A stretch of DNA of 54,002 nt from Bog-159 sp035541265. GTDB taxonomy: Bacteria; Acidobacteriota; Terriglobia; Bryobacterales; Bryobacteraceae. This document shows positions 8,377 through 16,465 of this stretch, piece by piece. Below the pieces are notes generated by a model. That model ran no database searches, was not told where the DNA came from, and saw only the letters and a program-made list of their open reading frames with translations. Each line of letters opens with the position of its first letter. Position 1 is the first letter of the stretch. Position numbers and translations under genes: made by a program. The stretch is from the NCBI GenBank assembly GCA_035541265.1, contig DATKNQ010000115.1:1-54002 (forward strand). Reading direction: 5' to 3'.

Positions 8377-8393
8377 TTGCAAATGAGTTGCAT
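8377..8393. promoter_or_regulatory. Palindromic operator candidate 2
   Basis: TTGCAAATGAGTTGCAT is an imperfect palindrome with the same TTGCAA..GAGTTGCA outline as the site at 8324-8340. The centres are 53 bases apart, close to five helical turns, so cooperative binding or a loop is possible. It lies between the divergent receptor and kinase genes. The remaining intergenic bases (to 8447) include a TATGTT-like hexamer and a GAGG ribosome site for the kinase. Confidence 0.45.
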
Positions 8394-8447
8394 TAAGGAA
8401 AGTCCGCCGGTCCGGAGTGGCGGCTTATGCTATGTTGAGGCAGGCGC

Positions 8448-9866
8448 ATGATCGGCCGGGAAATCGGGAATTATCGCATCGTCGAGAAGATGGGCGAAGG
8501 CGGCATGGGGGTGGTCTACAAGGCCTTCGACACCCAACTTGACCGCGTGGTCGCCGTCAAGGCGCTGCATCCGCAGTTCTCCGCCGATCCCGACCTGGTG
8601 GAGCGTTTCCGCGCCGAGGCCCGCACGCATGCCCAGATGAACCACCCGAACGTGGCCACGCTCTACGCCTTCCTGGCTGAGGACGACGTCGCGTACATGG
8701 TGATGGAGTTCGTCGAGGGCGAAACGTTCGACAAGATCGTGGCGCGCCGCGGCCCCATCCCGGCCGGGGAGGCGGTGCCGCTCTTCCGCCAGGCCCTGGC
8801 CGGGATCGGCTATGCGCATCATCTGGGCATCGTGCACCGCGATATCAAGCCCGCCAACATCATCCTCGGCAGCGACGGTATCGTCAAGGTGATGGATTTC
8901 GGCCTGGCCAAGGTGCTCGGCAATCGGGGACTGACCGGCAGCGGCGTGCGCCTGGGCACGGTCTACTACATGTCGCCCGAGCAGGTGCGCAACAAGCCGG
9001 TGGACATCCGGTCGGACATTTATTCGCTGGGAGCCACGCTGTTCGAGATTCTCACAGCGCGCGCTCCCTTCCAGGGCGAAAGCGATTTTCACGTGCTGAA
9101 CGCGCACGTCAACACGCCGGCGCCGAAGCCGAGCGGCCTTTGTCCTTTCATTCCCGCGGCGGTAGAAAACGCCGTGCTCAAGGCGCTGGCCAAGAATCCG
9201 GGCGACCGTTTTCGAAACGTGCAGGAGTTCCGCGCCGCGCTGGAGCAGCCGGGTGATCCGGCTTCGATGGCCGAGACGTCCATTTTGCCCGCGCCAGTCA
9301 GTGAAGTCGTCACCACCATCACGCGCCAGCCGAAGCCCGCATCGCCCGCGCATCGTGGCAGGATTGCTGCGCTGGCCCCTGCGATCATTGCCCTATTAAT
9401 CGCCGGCTGGCTGATTCTCCGGCCGTCCGCGCGCCGGCCCGGCGCGGTCCCACCGGCTGTCGCGACTGCCGCGCCGCCATCCGCGCCCGCCGCTGTTCCT
9501 GCCATCACCATCCCCGCCGGAACCATCATTCGCGTGCGGACGCTCGATCCCATCGATGGCCAAGCCGATCGCGTGGGCCAGGAGTTTGAAGCGTGGATCG
9601 CAGATCCGGTCGAGGTAGATGGCCGCACCGCGATTCGCGCCCGCGACGGTGCGCGTCTCCGCCTGCAAGACGCCGCCGCCGTTCCACATGCGCACAAGAA
9701 GGACCTGCTGGTCGCGCTGGCCGGCATCCGCACGCAAGGCCATGACTATGACGTGACGTCCACGCCCTATCTGATGAAGGGCGGCTTCTTTCACCACAAA
9801 CGCGTGGCTGCCGGAACCGAGATTGAGTTTACCCTGGCCGCGCCGGTGACGATTTCCACGGAGTAG
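8448..9866 (+). CDS. Ser/Thr protein kinase with extracytoplasmic beta domain
   Basis: A 472-residue kinase with a well-conserved catalytic domain: GEGGMGVVYKA glycine loop, K38 in VAVK, HRDIKPAN (130-137), DFGLAK (150-155) and MSPEQ (175-179). A single membrane helix spans about 306-325. A Pro/Ala linker then leads to a beta-rich outer domain (about 352-472, beginning TIPAGTIIRVRTLDPID) of a type seen in acidobacterial secreted proteins, probably a sensor or wall/envelope-contact module. GAGGCAGG precedes the ATG. The gene is transcribed divergently from the TonB receptor through a 142-base region with two palindromes. The same frame stays open for 37 codons beyond the TAG stop. I regard that as chance. 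Confidence 0.94.
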   Translation: MIGREIGNYRIVEKMGEGGMGVVYKAFDTQLDRVVAVKALHPQFSADPDLVERFRAEARTHAQMNHPNVATLYAFLAEDDVAYMVMEFVEGETFDKIVARRGPIPAGEAVPLFRQALAGIGYAHHLGIVHRDIKPANIILGSDGIVKVMDFGLAKVLGNRGLTGSGVRLGTVYYMSPEQVRNKPVDIRSDIYSLGATLFEILTARAPFQGESDFHVLNAHVNTPAPKPSGLCPFIPAAVENAVLKALAKNPGDRFRNVQEFRAALEQPGDPASMAETSILPAPVSEVVTTITRQPKPASPAHRGRIAALAPAIIALLIAGWLILRPSARRPGAVPPAVATAAPPSAPAAVPAITIPAGTIIRVRTLDPIDGQADRVGQEFEAWIADPVEVDGRTAIRARDGARLRLQDAAAVPHAHKKDLLVALAGIRTQGHDYDVTSTPYLMKGGFFHHKRVAAGTEIEFTLAAPVTISTE

Positions 9867-9974
9867 CGCAGCACAGGTACGGCCAACGAAGCGCGCGCGG
9901 CCGGATGGCTCGCGGCCGCGCTGCAGGCTTTCTTCCGCGAGTACCTCAAGCTAGCGATGGCCGCCAGGCCGGGC

Positions 9975-10463
9975 TCATGACGCGCTAACCGGCAGACCGG
10001 TGCGCGCCGCGATAGCCTGCGCCAGGTCCGCAGGCTGCTGCGATCCGACGAGCACGCGCTCGCCGCTGGCCAGGAGCAGGCGCACGCCGCGTTTGCCGCG
10101 CGCGTGGTACACGATACCGCGCGCCGCCCAGCGCACGCCCCATCCGCCGAAGTCGCGAACCGGCCGGTAGGTGCGTGTCTCGACGCTGCGGATCTGGTCC
10201 CACGGGATGGTACGCTCGGGCCACAGCCAGATGAAGTCGATATACAGCCCCTCGTCGCGCACTTCGGTCACCAGCTTCATCTTCAGTAACCACACCGCTA
10301 CTACCAGGCAAACAGCCAAGGCAGGCCACAGCAGCGCGCCGGATAGAAACGGCTGATGGAGCACCTCCTGGCGATAGACTCCGTAACCTACGATGAGTGC
10401 GGGAACAAAGAAAATGACAGACCAGAACCACTCGAAGCGCTGCTCTTCGCGAAATTGTGCCAT
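9975..10463 (-). CDS. Two-helix membrane protein with PH-like C-terminus (DUF6141-like)
   Basis: A 162-residue protein with two predicted helices near residues 13-30 and 41-60, followed by a small beta domain. The order of that domain (RTIPWDQIRSVETRTYRP, then GGWGVRW, then GVRLLLASGERVLVGSQQP) matches the PH-like membrane proteins of unknown function I know as DUF6141. The GSQ.P motif is the best marker. The function is unknown. It lies 34 bases downstream of another minus-strand membrane protein and could share its transcript. The 108 bases between the kinase stop and this gene hold nothing recognisable. Confidence 0.75.
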   Translation of the reverse strand: MAQFREEQRFEWFWSVIFFVPALIVGYGVYRQEVLHQPFLSGALLWPALAVCLVVAVWLLKMKLVTEVRDEGLYIDFIWLWPERTIPWDQIRSVETRTYRPVRDFGGWGVRWAARGIVYHARGKRGVRLLLASGERVLVGSQQPADLAQAIAARTGLPVSAS

Positions 10464-10497
10464 CGGGCTTCGACCAATGTTAGCACCTGGTGCGCGC

Positions 10498-11349
10498 CTA
10501 GTACTGCTCCCACGGTGGAAGTTCCTCTTTGCGCTTGCGGCCGCCCAAAGCCCCGTCGATCACGTCGGCGGAGAAGCCCGCCGGCGCCGTGCCTGCGACC
10601 GCATAGCGATAGAGTGCTACGGTGAAAATGCCTTTGACCGCGGAGGTCACTATCGAGAGAATCAGCAGGTAAACAGCCGCCAGAATAATTCCAGCCATGG
10701 GGTCCGGCCGCCAGAAAGCGAGCGCCAGCAGGACGGCGGGAATCGAAAGCACCGTGGTCAGCAGCCCGAAGCCGAAGCTGCCCGCCACCTGTTCGCCCCA
10801 GTGGCGGCGGAACAATTGCTCCGACCGATGAAGCGCGCGGAAGACACCTTGGTTCTCGAACAGCAGCACCGGCACCATCAGGTAGGTAATCAGCGACCAC
10901 GCCAGGCTCAATCCGGCAACCACCAGGCTGAGCGGCTTGTTGCGCCGGTCGCGCAGCGTGCTCAGGGCGAGGCCCACGGAGGCCGCAATGAAGGCCCACA
11001 GTGCGATAGGCCCGATGCGGCGCATCGCCATGTCGAAGCCCGCGCCGATGGTGGGCTGCTTGCCCGCCAGCCGCATATTCGCGCAGGCCATTAGTGCGCT
11101 GTTGAAGAAAATCCCGACCAGGAAATTCAGGTAGTACCAGGCGAAAAGCACGGCGTAATCGTCCCAAGTGCCCTTGTGCCGCACCACGGCGACGATGGTG
11201 CCGTCGCGATACAACGGGATCAAAAAACTGGCGGCCAGCAGCAGCAACGAAGTGCCGCTCAGCACCGGAAAGATGAGGATTTCCGAATCGCCCGAGAGGA
11301 CCGCGAAACTCTCTTGGAACAGTTGCCAGGTGCGGCTGAATCTACCCAT
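10498..11349 (-). CDS. Polytopic membrane protein, DUF6159-like
   Basis: About 283 residues with around six membrane helices. The N-terminus (GRFSRTWQLFQESFAVLSGD, then LLIFPVLSG-like SEILIFPVLSG) and the central AGKQPTIGAGFDMAMRRIGPI fit the DUF6159 family, whose function is unknown. The frame is open further upstream, but GGAGAG lies just before the ATG at 11349, and family homology starts there. The following 227 bases up to the methyltransferase form a divergent intergenic region with short AAGTAAGTAAG-type repetition. No clear promoter elements are visible there. Confidence 0.8.
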   Translation of the reverse strand: MGRFSRTWQLFQESFAVLSGDSEILIFPVLSGTSLLLLAASFLIPLYRDGTIVAVVRHKGTWDDYAVLFAWYYLNFLVGIFFNSALMACANMRLAGKQPTIGAGFDMAMRRIGPIALWAFIAASVGLALSTLRDRRNKPLSLVVAGLSLAWSLITYLMVPVLLFENQGVFRALHRSEQLFRRHWGEQVAGSFGFGLLTTVLSIPAVLLALAFWRPDPMAGIILAAVYLLILSIVTSAVKGIFTVALYRYAVAGTAPAGFSADVIDGALGGRKRKEELPPWEQY

Positions 11350-11576
11350 GCCTGCTCTCCACGTCATAGTATCGCGGAGTGCCAGGCGCGCTGTCAGCAT
11401 TTCAACTAATGTGCTATCTACTGGCCATGAAACGGATGACATCCGGCCGATATGGTATCTAAGTAAGTAAGCGAGTAGTTAACTTGGTGGGGGCAGGACC
11501 ATTGACCATCAGTAAACGGTGCTATCAAACGTACTTTTTGTTACATTCGTGGCTGCTTCGATTGACGGATATTCCG

Positions 11577-12104
11577 ATGCGAAGACGCTTGATTATTCTA
11601 GGCTTCTTGAGCGCGGTGGTGTGGGCGCAAGATGCGCAGAAACTGGCGCCGTACTACCCCACTCCCGAGACGGTGGTGATCCAGATGCTGCAATTGGGAG
11701 GGCTGAAGCCGGGCGAGAAAATGTACGACCTGGGCAGCGGCGATGGACGCATCGTCATAGCGGCCGCGCGCACATTTCGGGCGCACGCGGTAGGCGTGGA
11801 ACTGGATAAGGACCTGTACAAGCAAAGCCTGGAGCGGATTCGCAAGTTGGGCCTGGAAAGCTCAGCTCAGGTGGTCAACGGCGATATTCTAAAGCAGGAT
11901 TACAGTTCGGCGGATTTGATCACAGTGTATCTCTTGCCGAATTCCAACGATAGGGTGCAGCCATTACTCGAACGCCAATTGAAGAAAGGGGCACGCGTGG
12001 TCGCGCACGATTTCGAGTTCAGGGGCTGGACCCCGGCCAAGGTTCAGGATATAGAGGACGACGGTGAGGGCCGCAGCCACACGCTTTTTCTCTACCGGCG
12101 TTAG
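11577..12104 (+). CDS. Exported class I SAM-dependent methyltransferase
   Basis: About 176 residues. An apparent Sec signal peptide (MRRRLIILGFLSAVVWAQ) precedes a Rossmann methyltransferase core: motif I MYDLGSGDGRIV (49-60), the acidic end of strand 2 in VGVELD, and a post-I VVNGDI. The YPTPETVVIQML entry helix is typical of a family found in Acidobacteria and Planctomycetes and annotated only as methyltransferase. The catalytic motif region reads LITVYLLPN, which suggests N- or protein-methylation but is not diagnostic. SAM is not expected outside the cytoplasm, so the signal is unexpected. An upstream in-frame start would add about 30 residues and bury the signal. It heads a run of plus-strand genes. 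Confidence 0.82.
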   Translation: MRRRLIILGFLSAVVWAQDAQKLAPYYPTPETVVIQMLQLGGLKPGEKMYDLGSGDGRIVIAAARTFRAHAVGVELDKDLYKQSLERIRKLGLESSAQVVNGDILKQDYSSADLITVYLLPNSNDRVQPLLERQLKKGARVVAHDFEFRGWTPAKVQDIEDDGEGRSHTLFLYRR

Positions 12105-12121
12105 CTGGATGAAGCACGCCA

Positions 12122-13273
12122 GTGCCGGATGATTTCGCGGCGCTGCCGGAGGTCTGGCGGCGCATTTTCCCTTGGGTGCGCGCCGCATTCGCCGCCGCCG
12201 GGCTCGCGGTTGCCATCCTGTCGTGGGCCGCTTCCACACCCTGGAGGCTGGCGGCGGGCGGCGTGTTTCTGGCCATCAGCGTTCTGGTCCCCTTTCGCAA
12301 GCACGCCGGCGGAGCTTTTGCCTTGTTCGTGCTCTTTATCGATGTCGTCTACTTCCTGGTACTGGTGAGCGGCGTGAATGCCGCGATGCTCTGGCTCCCC
12401 GCCTTCTATTACCTCTACGTGCTCGCCGAGGCCCTGTTCTTCTATCGCGCTCCAGAGGTGCTGACCGTCGCCTTGGTGAGCATGGTCTTCTGCTTCGCCG
12501 TCCCGGCGCAAAATGAGTGGATGCTGCGCCGCACGACGGTGATCGCGGGAATGCTGGCGTACGCCTTTGCACTCTACAAGAGGCGCCTCGACTCCCGCAT
12601 GGCAGAAATCGTCGCGGAATCCGCGCAGATCCGGGAGGATGCCAGCCGTGCCCAGACGACCGAGCGCGAGCGCATCGCTTCCGACTTCCACGACGGCCCC
12701 TTGCAGAGCTTCATCAGCCTGCAGATGCGCCTGGTGATTCTGCGCAAGATCCTGGAGCGCGATCTCCGCGCCGGCATGGACGAGCTTACGGGCCTGCAGA
12801 AACTGGCCGAGCAGCAGGTGAAGGAGCTGCGCGCGTTTGTACGTAGCATGCGCCCGCCGGAAATGGGCGCCAACCTGTATGCCTCGGCGCGCCGCATCTG
12901 CGAGAATTTCCAGAAGGAGAGCGGCATCCCGGTGACATTCGTGGGCGGCGACGGACCTTTGAAGCTGCCCGAGGAAACCGCCGGCGAGGTGATCCAGATG
13001 CTGCGCGAGTCCTTGCACAATGTGCTCAAGCACGCCAGCGCCACGCGGGTGGCGGTCTCCATGGAACACGCCGCCAAGATGCTGGAAATTTCAGTGGACG
13101 ACAACGGACGCGGATTTCCATTCAGCGGCGTCTATACGCTCGACGAGCTGGAATTGTTGCGTCTGGGGCCCGCCAGCCTGAAGCGCCGGGCGCGCGCGGT
13201 GAATGCGGATATGACGCTCGAGTCGCGGCCCGGCCGAGGCGCGGGCCTTAAGCTGCGCGTCCCGGCCCCATGA
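12122..13273 (+). CDS. NarL-type sensor histidine kinase
   Basis: A 383-residue membrane histidine kinase. The N-terminal 150 residues hold five or six helices and no obvious periplasmic sensor domain. The HisKA_3 dimerisation box is ERERIASDFHDGPLQSF with the phospho-acceptor His190. The ATPase has an N-box (ESLHNVLKHA, 296-305) and a G1 box (DNGRGF, 328-333). The start is GTG, 17 bases after the methyltransferase stop. The stop overlaps the next gene (ATGA). No response regulator is adjacent, so it is an orphan in this window, possibly partnered by a LuxR-type regulator elsewhere. Confidence 0.92.
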   Translation: MPDDFAALPEVWRRIFPWVRAAFAAAGLAVAILSWAASTPWRLAAGGVFLAISVLVPFRKHAGGAFALFVLFIDVVYFLVLVSGVNAAMLWLPAFYYLYVLAEALFFYRAPEVLTVALVSMVFCFAVPAQNEWMLRRTTVIAGMLAYAFALYKRRLDSRMAEIVAESAQIREDASRAQTTERERIASDFHDGPLQSFISLQMRLVILRKILERDLRAGMDELTGLQKLAEQQVKELRAFVRSMRPPEMGANLYASARRICENFQKESGIPVTFVGGDGPLKLPEETAGEVIQMLRESLHNVLKHASATRVAVSMEHAAKMLEISVDDNGRGFPFSGVYTLDELELLRLGPASLKRRARAVNADMTLESRPGRGAGLKLRVPAP

Positions 13274-14286
13274 GGTTCCGATTTGTAGCACTTGCCGCGG
13301 CATGGTTCCTGTTCGCGTCCGGCTGCCGCTACTCCGATTTCCGGATGCCGCAACTGGCGCCCGCCGAGCCGCAGGTGCGCTATGAGTGGAAACCGCTCGA
13401 GTCGCCCGTGTTGCCGCACGGCGCGCCGGGTGATTGGGATTCGCACGACGCCTTAAACCCTTCGATCGTGCGCCGCGGCGCCGGCTATTACAACTTCTAT
13501 TCCGGTTTCGATGGCCGCGCGTGGCGCACGGGACTGGCGACCTCCACCGATGGACTCGTCTGGAAGAAGGAAGGCCCCGTTCTCGGGCCCGATCTGCAGT
13601 CGGGCGAAGGCTCGTACATCGCGGCCAACGGCTTCGCGCTGTTCGATCGCGGCGAGTTCTGGTACTGGTATCAAGCCGGTCCCAAAGACACGCCGCGTCT
13701 CGGACTGGCCCGCTCGGCCGATGGCCGGCATTGGCGCAAGGCGCATTTCCCGGTGGTCGATTTCGGCCCCCGCGGAAGCTGGGATGAGCGCGCCATTGCC
13801 GATCCCTACGTGTTCAAGCTCAGCGGCTACTTCTACCTGTTCTATCTGGGCGAGGATCGCGCGCGCCAGCAGCGCCTGGGCCTGGCCCGCTCGCTCGACG
13901 GCGAGAGCTGGCAAAAGCTGCGGGCCAACCCCATCCTGGGGCTTGGCGCCTATGGCGCCTTCGATGAGATGGGCCTCGGTGAACCGGCGGTCTGGATTGC
14001 GCATGGCTATTACTGGATGCTCTACACGGGCCGTGATGCGCACGAGAATCGCCGCCTGGGGATGGCGCGCTCCACCGACGGCGTGCATTGGACGAAGCTG
14101 CCGGACGTCTTCACCGGTCTCCAGCCGTGGAACAACCAGGTGGTCTGCGACCCCACCATCGAGTTGCAGGCCGGACGACTGGCCATGTGGTTCGGCGGCG
14201 GAGACCGTGCGTCGCCGGACGAAAACCTCAACGGCCAGATCGGCCTGGCCTACCTGCGCGCCGTCGAAGCTGGCAGAATAAAGTGA
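13270..14286 (+). CDS. Five-bladed beta-propeller glycosidase-like lipoprotein
   Basis: A 338-residue lipoprotein (lipobox LFASGC, Cys19) with the repeated blade pattern of GH43/GH32/GH130-type propellers: LNPSIVRRG.GYYNFYSGF, GLATSTDGLVWKK, DPYVFKLSGYFYLFYLG, GLARSLDGESWQK, GEPAVW...YYWMLYTG and GMARSTDGVHW. Such proteins hydrolyse or phosphorolyse glycans. Acidic residues in DERAIADPY and FDEMGLGEP are candidates for active-site positions, but I cannot assign a family or substrate. It overlaps the histidine kinase (ATGA) and the next gene (TGATG), so it belongs to a tightly coupled operon that ends at or near galE. Confidence 0.82.
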   Translation: MRFRFVALAAAWFLFASGCRYSDFRMPQLAPAEPQVRYEWKPLESPVLPHGAPGDWDSHDALNPSIVRRGAGYYNFYSGFDGRAWRTGLATSTDGLVWKKEGPVLGPDLQSGEGSYIAANGFALFDRGEFWYWYQAGPKDTPRLGLARSADGRHWRKAHFPVVDFGPRGSWDERAIADPYVFKLSGYFYLFYLGEDRARQQRLGLARSLDGESWQKLRANPILGLGAYGAFDEMGLGEPAVWIAHGYYWMLYTGRDAHENRRLGMARSTDGVHWTKLPDVFTGLQPWNNQVVCDPTIELQAGRLAMWFGGGDRASPDENLNGQIGLAYLRAVEAGRIK

Positions 14287-14966
14287 TGGAACCCAGCCCG
14301 ATTTCCGACGCCTTGGCTGCCGTGATTGAAGAATGCTGGCCCGATGGCGTCATCGCGGAGTTCGATACCAGCGAGTCGTACTTCAATGATGTCTACGACG
14401 CACTGGAACACGAATTAAGCAGCATGTACGGCGCATCATTGCTCTGGCAAACCGCCGCGGACGAAGACGCCGAACGGGATTGGCAATCCTATCACACCTT
14501 CTTCGTCTCCCCGCGGGGCAGCGAGTTCGAATTCGAGACCGAAACCGAGGTCGAGGAAGAGCCGGATGGCGAGCCAGCGCACGTGACTTATCCCGGTAAG
14601 GGCTACTACGGCTGCACCGTCGCGGTTTCGCTCGCCGCGCCCGTGGCCGCCGTGCTCTTGTCCGAGCTCGCCGAATTCGATGACGGCAGCATCTCGCCGC
14701 CCGATCCGGGCGATGTGGCCTGTTCCGACGAAACCGGCGAGCCCGTCGATCCCCTAGCCTCGTACCAGCAGGCCCTCGGCGAGGCTGCCTTCGCCAAGCT
14801 GGATGGCCTGCGCAACCGCATCGCCGCCATCCTGGCGAAACACGAGCTGCAGATTATCGGGCAGGACGAACTGGATGTGCTGCTGCCGGAGATGGGCGTT
14901 GACGACGCCGTAAACCTGGAGCCTCCCGTCACGGTACGGGACGCCTTCTTCTTTCACGGAGCGTAA
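14286..14966 (+). CDS. Acidic protein of unknown function (226 aa)
   Basis: Not recognised. The protein is strongly acidic, with a Glu-rich stretch (FEFETETEVEEEPDGE, about residues 82-97), no signal peptide and no clear membrane segment. The central part PGKGYYGCTVAVSLAAPVAA is the most hydrophobic. It is probably cytoplasmic. The ATG overlaps the stop of the glycosidase-like gene (TGATG), and the next gene starts directly after its stop, so the three are very likely translated together. The frame is real by codon use and by the coupling. The function remains open. Confidence 0.78.
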   Translation: MEPSPISDALAAVIEECWPDGVIAEFDTSESYFNDVYDALEHELSSMYGASLLWQTAADEDAERDWQSYHTFFVSPRGSEFEFETETEVEEEPDGEPAHVTYPGKGYYGCTVAVSLAAPVAAVLLSELAEFDDGSISPPDPGDVACSDETGEPVDPLASYQQALGEAAFAKLDGLRNRIAAILAKHELQIIGQDELDVLLPEMGVDDAVNLEPPVTVRDAFFFHGA

Positions 14967-15398
14967 ATGTCCGGCGCGGTTAGCCTGCTCCGTCGCGCGC
15001 TGCCTTTCCTGGCCGTAGTGCTGGCCGTTGCAGTGCTCTACGACGCTTGGGTTTTCTACTCGCGTTGGAGCAGCCGTCAGGAGGGCGAGCGGACGCAGCG
15101 GGCCGCCGAAGTGGAACGTGCGCGCCAATCGGTCCAATTGTTCGGCGGAACCGATTTCCGGATCCTCAGCTTCTACGCCGTGCCCAATGCCATCCGCCGC
15201 GGGGATCATGCCCGGCTCTGCTACGGTGTCTACCGCGCCCAGAGCGTCCGCATCGAGCCGCCCGTCGAGAAGCTGTCGCCCTCGCCGACCTATTGTTTCG
15301 ACGTCAGGCCGCGCCAGAGCACCACATACAAGCTGATCGCCGAAGACGGCCAGGGCCACACCGCGGCGCAGGAGGTGGGGATCCGCGTCGTGCGCTAG
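14967..15398 (+). CDS. Membrane-anchored protein with Ig-like domain
   Basis: A 143-residue protein with one N-terminal helix (about residues 8-31), a short charged coiled segment (RQEGERTQRAAEVERARQ) and a beta-rich outer domain. The pattern FYAVPNAIRRGDHARLCYGV...VRIEPPVEKLSPSPTYCFDV..QSTTYKLIAEDGQGH recalls Ig-like folds that follow 'structure of a pseudo-FN3' repeats in envelope proteins. Two Cys, in LCYGV and YCFDV, could pair. It begins with no gap after the preceding acidic protein and is followed by a hairpin that may end the transcript. Confidence 0.75.
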   Translation: MSGAVSLLRRALPFLAVVLAVAVLYDAWVFYSRWSSRQEGERTQRAAEVERARQSVQLFGGTDFRILSFYAVPNAIRRGDHARLCYGVYRAQSVRIEPPVEKLSPSPTYCFDVRPRQSTTYKLIAEDGQGHTAAQEVGIRVVR

Positions 15399-15423
15399 TG
15401 GGGCAGGCCCTCGGCTTGCCCCA
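15399..15423 (+). terminator. Hairpin between the operon and galE
   Basis: TGGGGCAGGC and GCTTGCCCCA form a ten-pair stem (one G-U) around a CCTCG loop, starting directly after the stop codon. No T-run follows, so it is either a Rho-assisted end, an attenuating structure or an mRNA stabiliser. Confidence 0.5.
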
Positions 15424-15457
15424 CGCCCTCCCCTGTCATCCGACTACAATCGATAGC

Positions 15458-16435
15458 GTGGGCAAACGACGGATTGTGGTTACGGGCGGCGCCGGCTACA
15501 TCGGCGCGCACACGGCGCGGTTGCTTCTGCGCCGTGGATACGATGTCACTGTAGTCGACGATTTGTCGCGCGGTTATCGGCACAATGTCGAGGCCCGCGA
15601 CTTTCATCAACTGCGCGTGCAGCAGACCGATCGCATGGCCGAAGTGCTGGCGGGACACGACGCGGTCATTCACTTCGCGGCGTACATCGCGGTCGGCGAA
15701 TCCATGCGCGCGCCCGAGTTGTACTTCGAAAATAACGTCACCGGGTCCCAATCGCTGCTCGCCGCCATGTTGCGAGCCGGTGTGAAGCATCTGGTGTTTT
15801 CCTCGACCGCCGCCGTCTACGGGATTCCGCACGCCTCTCCGATTCTGGAAACGTTCCCCATCACGCCCGTCAACCCTTACGGCGAATCGAAGGTCATGGT
15901 CGAAACCATGCTGCGCTGGTTCGACGCGATTCACGGGTTGCGCAGCATCTGCCTGCGGTACTTCAACGCCAGCGGCGCCGATCCCGAGGGCGGCCTGGGC
16001 GAGGAGCACGACCCGGAGACGCACCTGATCCCCCTCATGCTGCGCGCGGTCTCCACCGGCAAGCCGTTCACGGTGTTCGGCAACGATTACGATACGCCCG
16101 ACGGTACCTGCGTGCGTGATTACGTGCACGTGAACGATCTGGCCGAAGCGCACATCCTCGCACTCGAATCGTTGCTGGCCGGCGGCAAGTCGGACCAGTT
16201 CAACATCGGCACGGGCCGCGGGCACTCGGTGCTCGAAATGATCCAGGGCGTCGAGGAAGTAACCGGGCGAAAAGTGCCCTATGTGTTCGGCCCACGGCGC
16301 GAAGGCGATCCGCCGGCGCTGGTGGCCAACGCGGATAAGCTACGCAATGCCCTGGCATGGGGGCCGCGCTTCGCCAATATGCGCGACATCATCGCCACGG
16401 CGTGGAAGTTCGAGGAGGCGCGGCAAAACCACTAG
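15458..16435 (+). CDS. galE: UDP-glucose 4-epimerase
   Basis: A 325-residue short-chain dehydrogenase/reductase of the GalE type, interconverting UDP-glucose and UDP-galactose for polysaccharide synthesis. It shows the NAD motif TGGAGYIG (9-16), the catalytic SST (115-117) and YGESK (Tyr141/Lys145), plus the substrate-binding RYFNASGADP and CVRDYVHVNDLA motifs. The start is GTG, where the NAD-binding strand begins; frames upstream are not GalE-like. A TACAAT hexamer lies seven bases before the GTG and no Shine-Dalgarno is visible, so transcription could be leaderless. It may feed sugars to the glycan functions of the upstream operon or to the exopolysaccharide locus further on. Confidence 0.95.
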   Translation: MGKRRIVVTGGAGYIGAHTARLLLRRGYDVTVVDDLSRGYRHNVEARDFHQLRVQQTDRMAEVLAGHDAVIHFAAYIAVGESMRAPELYFENNVTGSQSLLAAMLRAGVKHLVFSSTAAVYGIPHASPILETFPITPVNPYGESKVMVETMLRWFDAIHGLRSICLRYFNASGADPEGGLGEEHDPETHLIPLMLRAVSTGKPFTVFGNDYDTPDGTCVRDYVHVNDLAEAHILALESLLAGGKSDQFNIGTGRGHSVLEMIQGVEEVTGRKVPYVFGPRREGDPPALVANADKLRNALAWGPRFANMRDIIATAWKFEEARQNH

Positions 16436-16465
16436 AGCCGGACCTCCCCGCAGAGGACAACAATA

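Noticed and set aside
9867..9980. In-frame extension beyond the kinase TAG stop
   Set aside because: The frame stays open for 37 codons, but the residues are Ala/Arg-rich and the kinase outer domain already looks complete; no sign of read-through.
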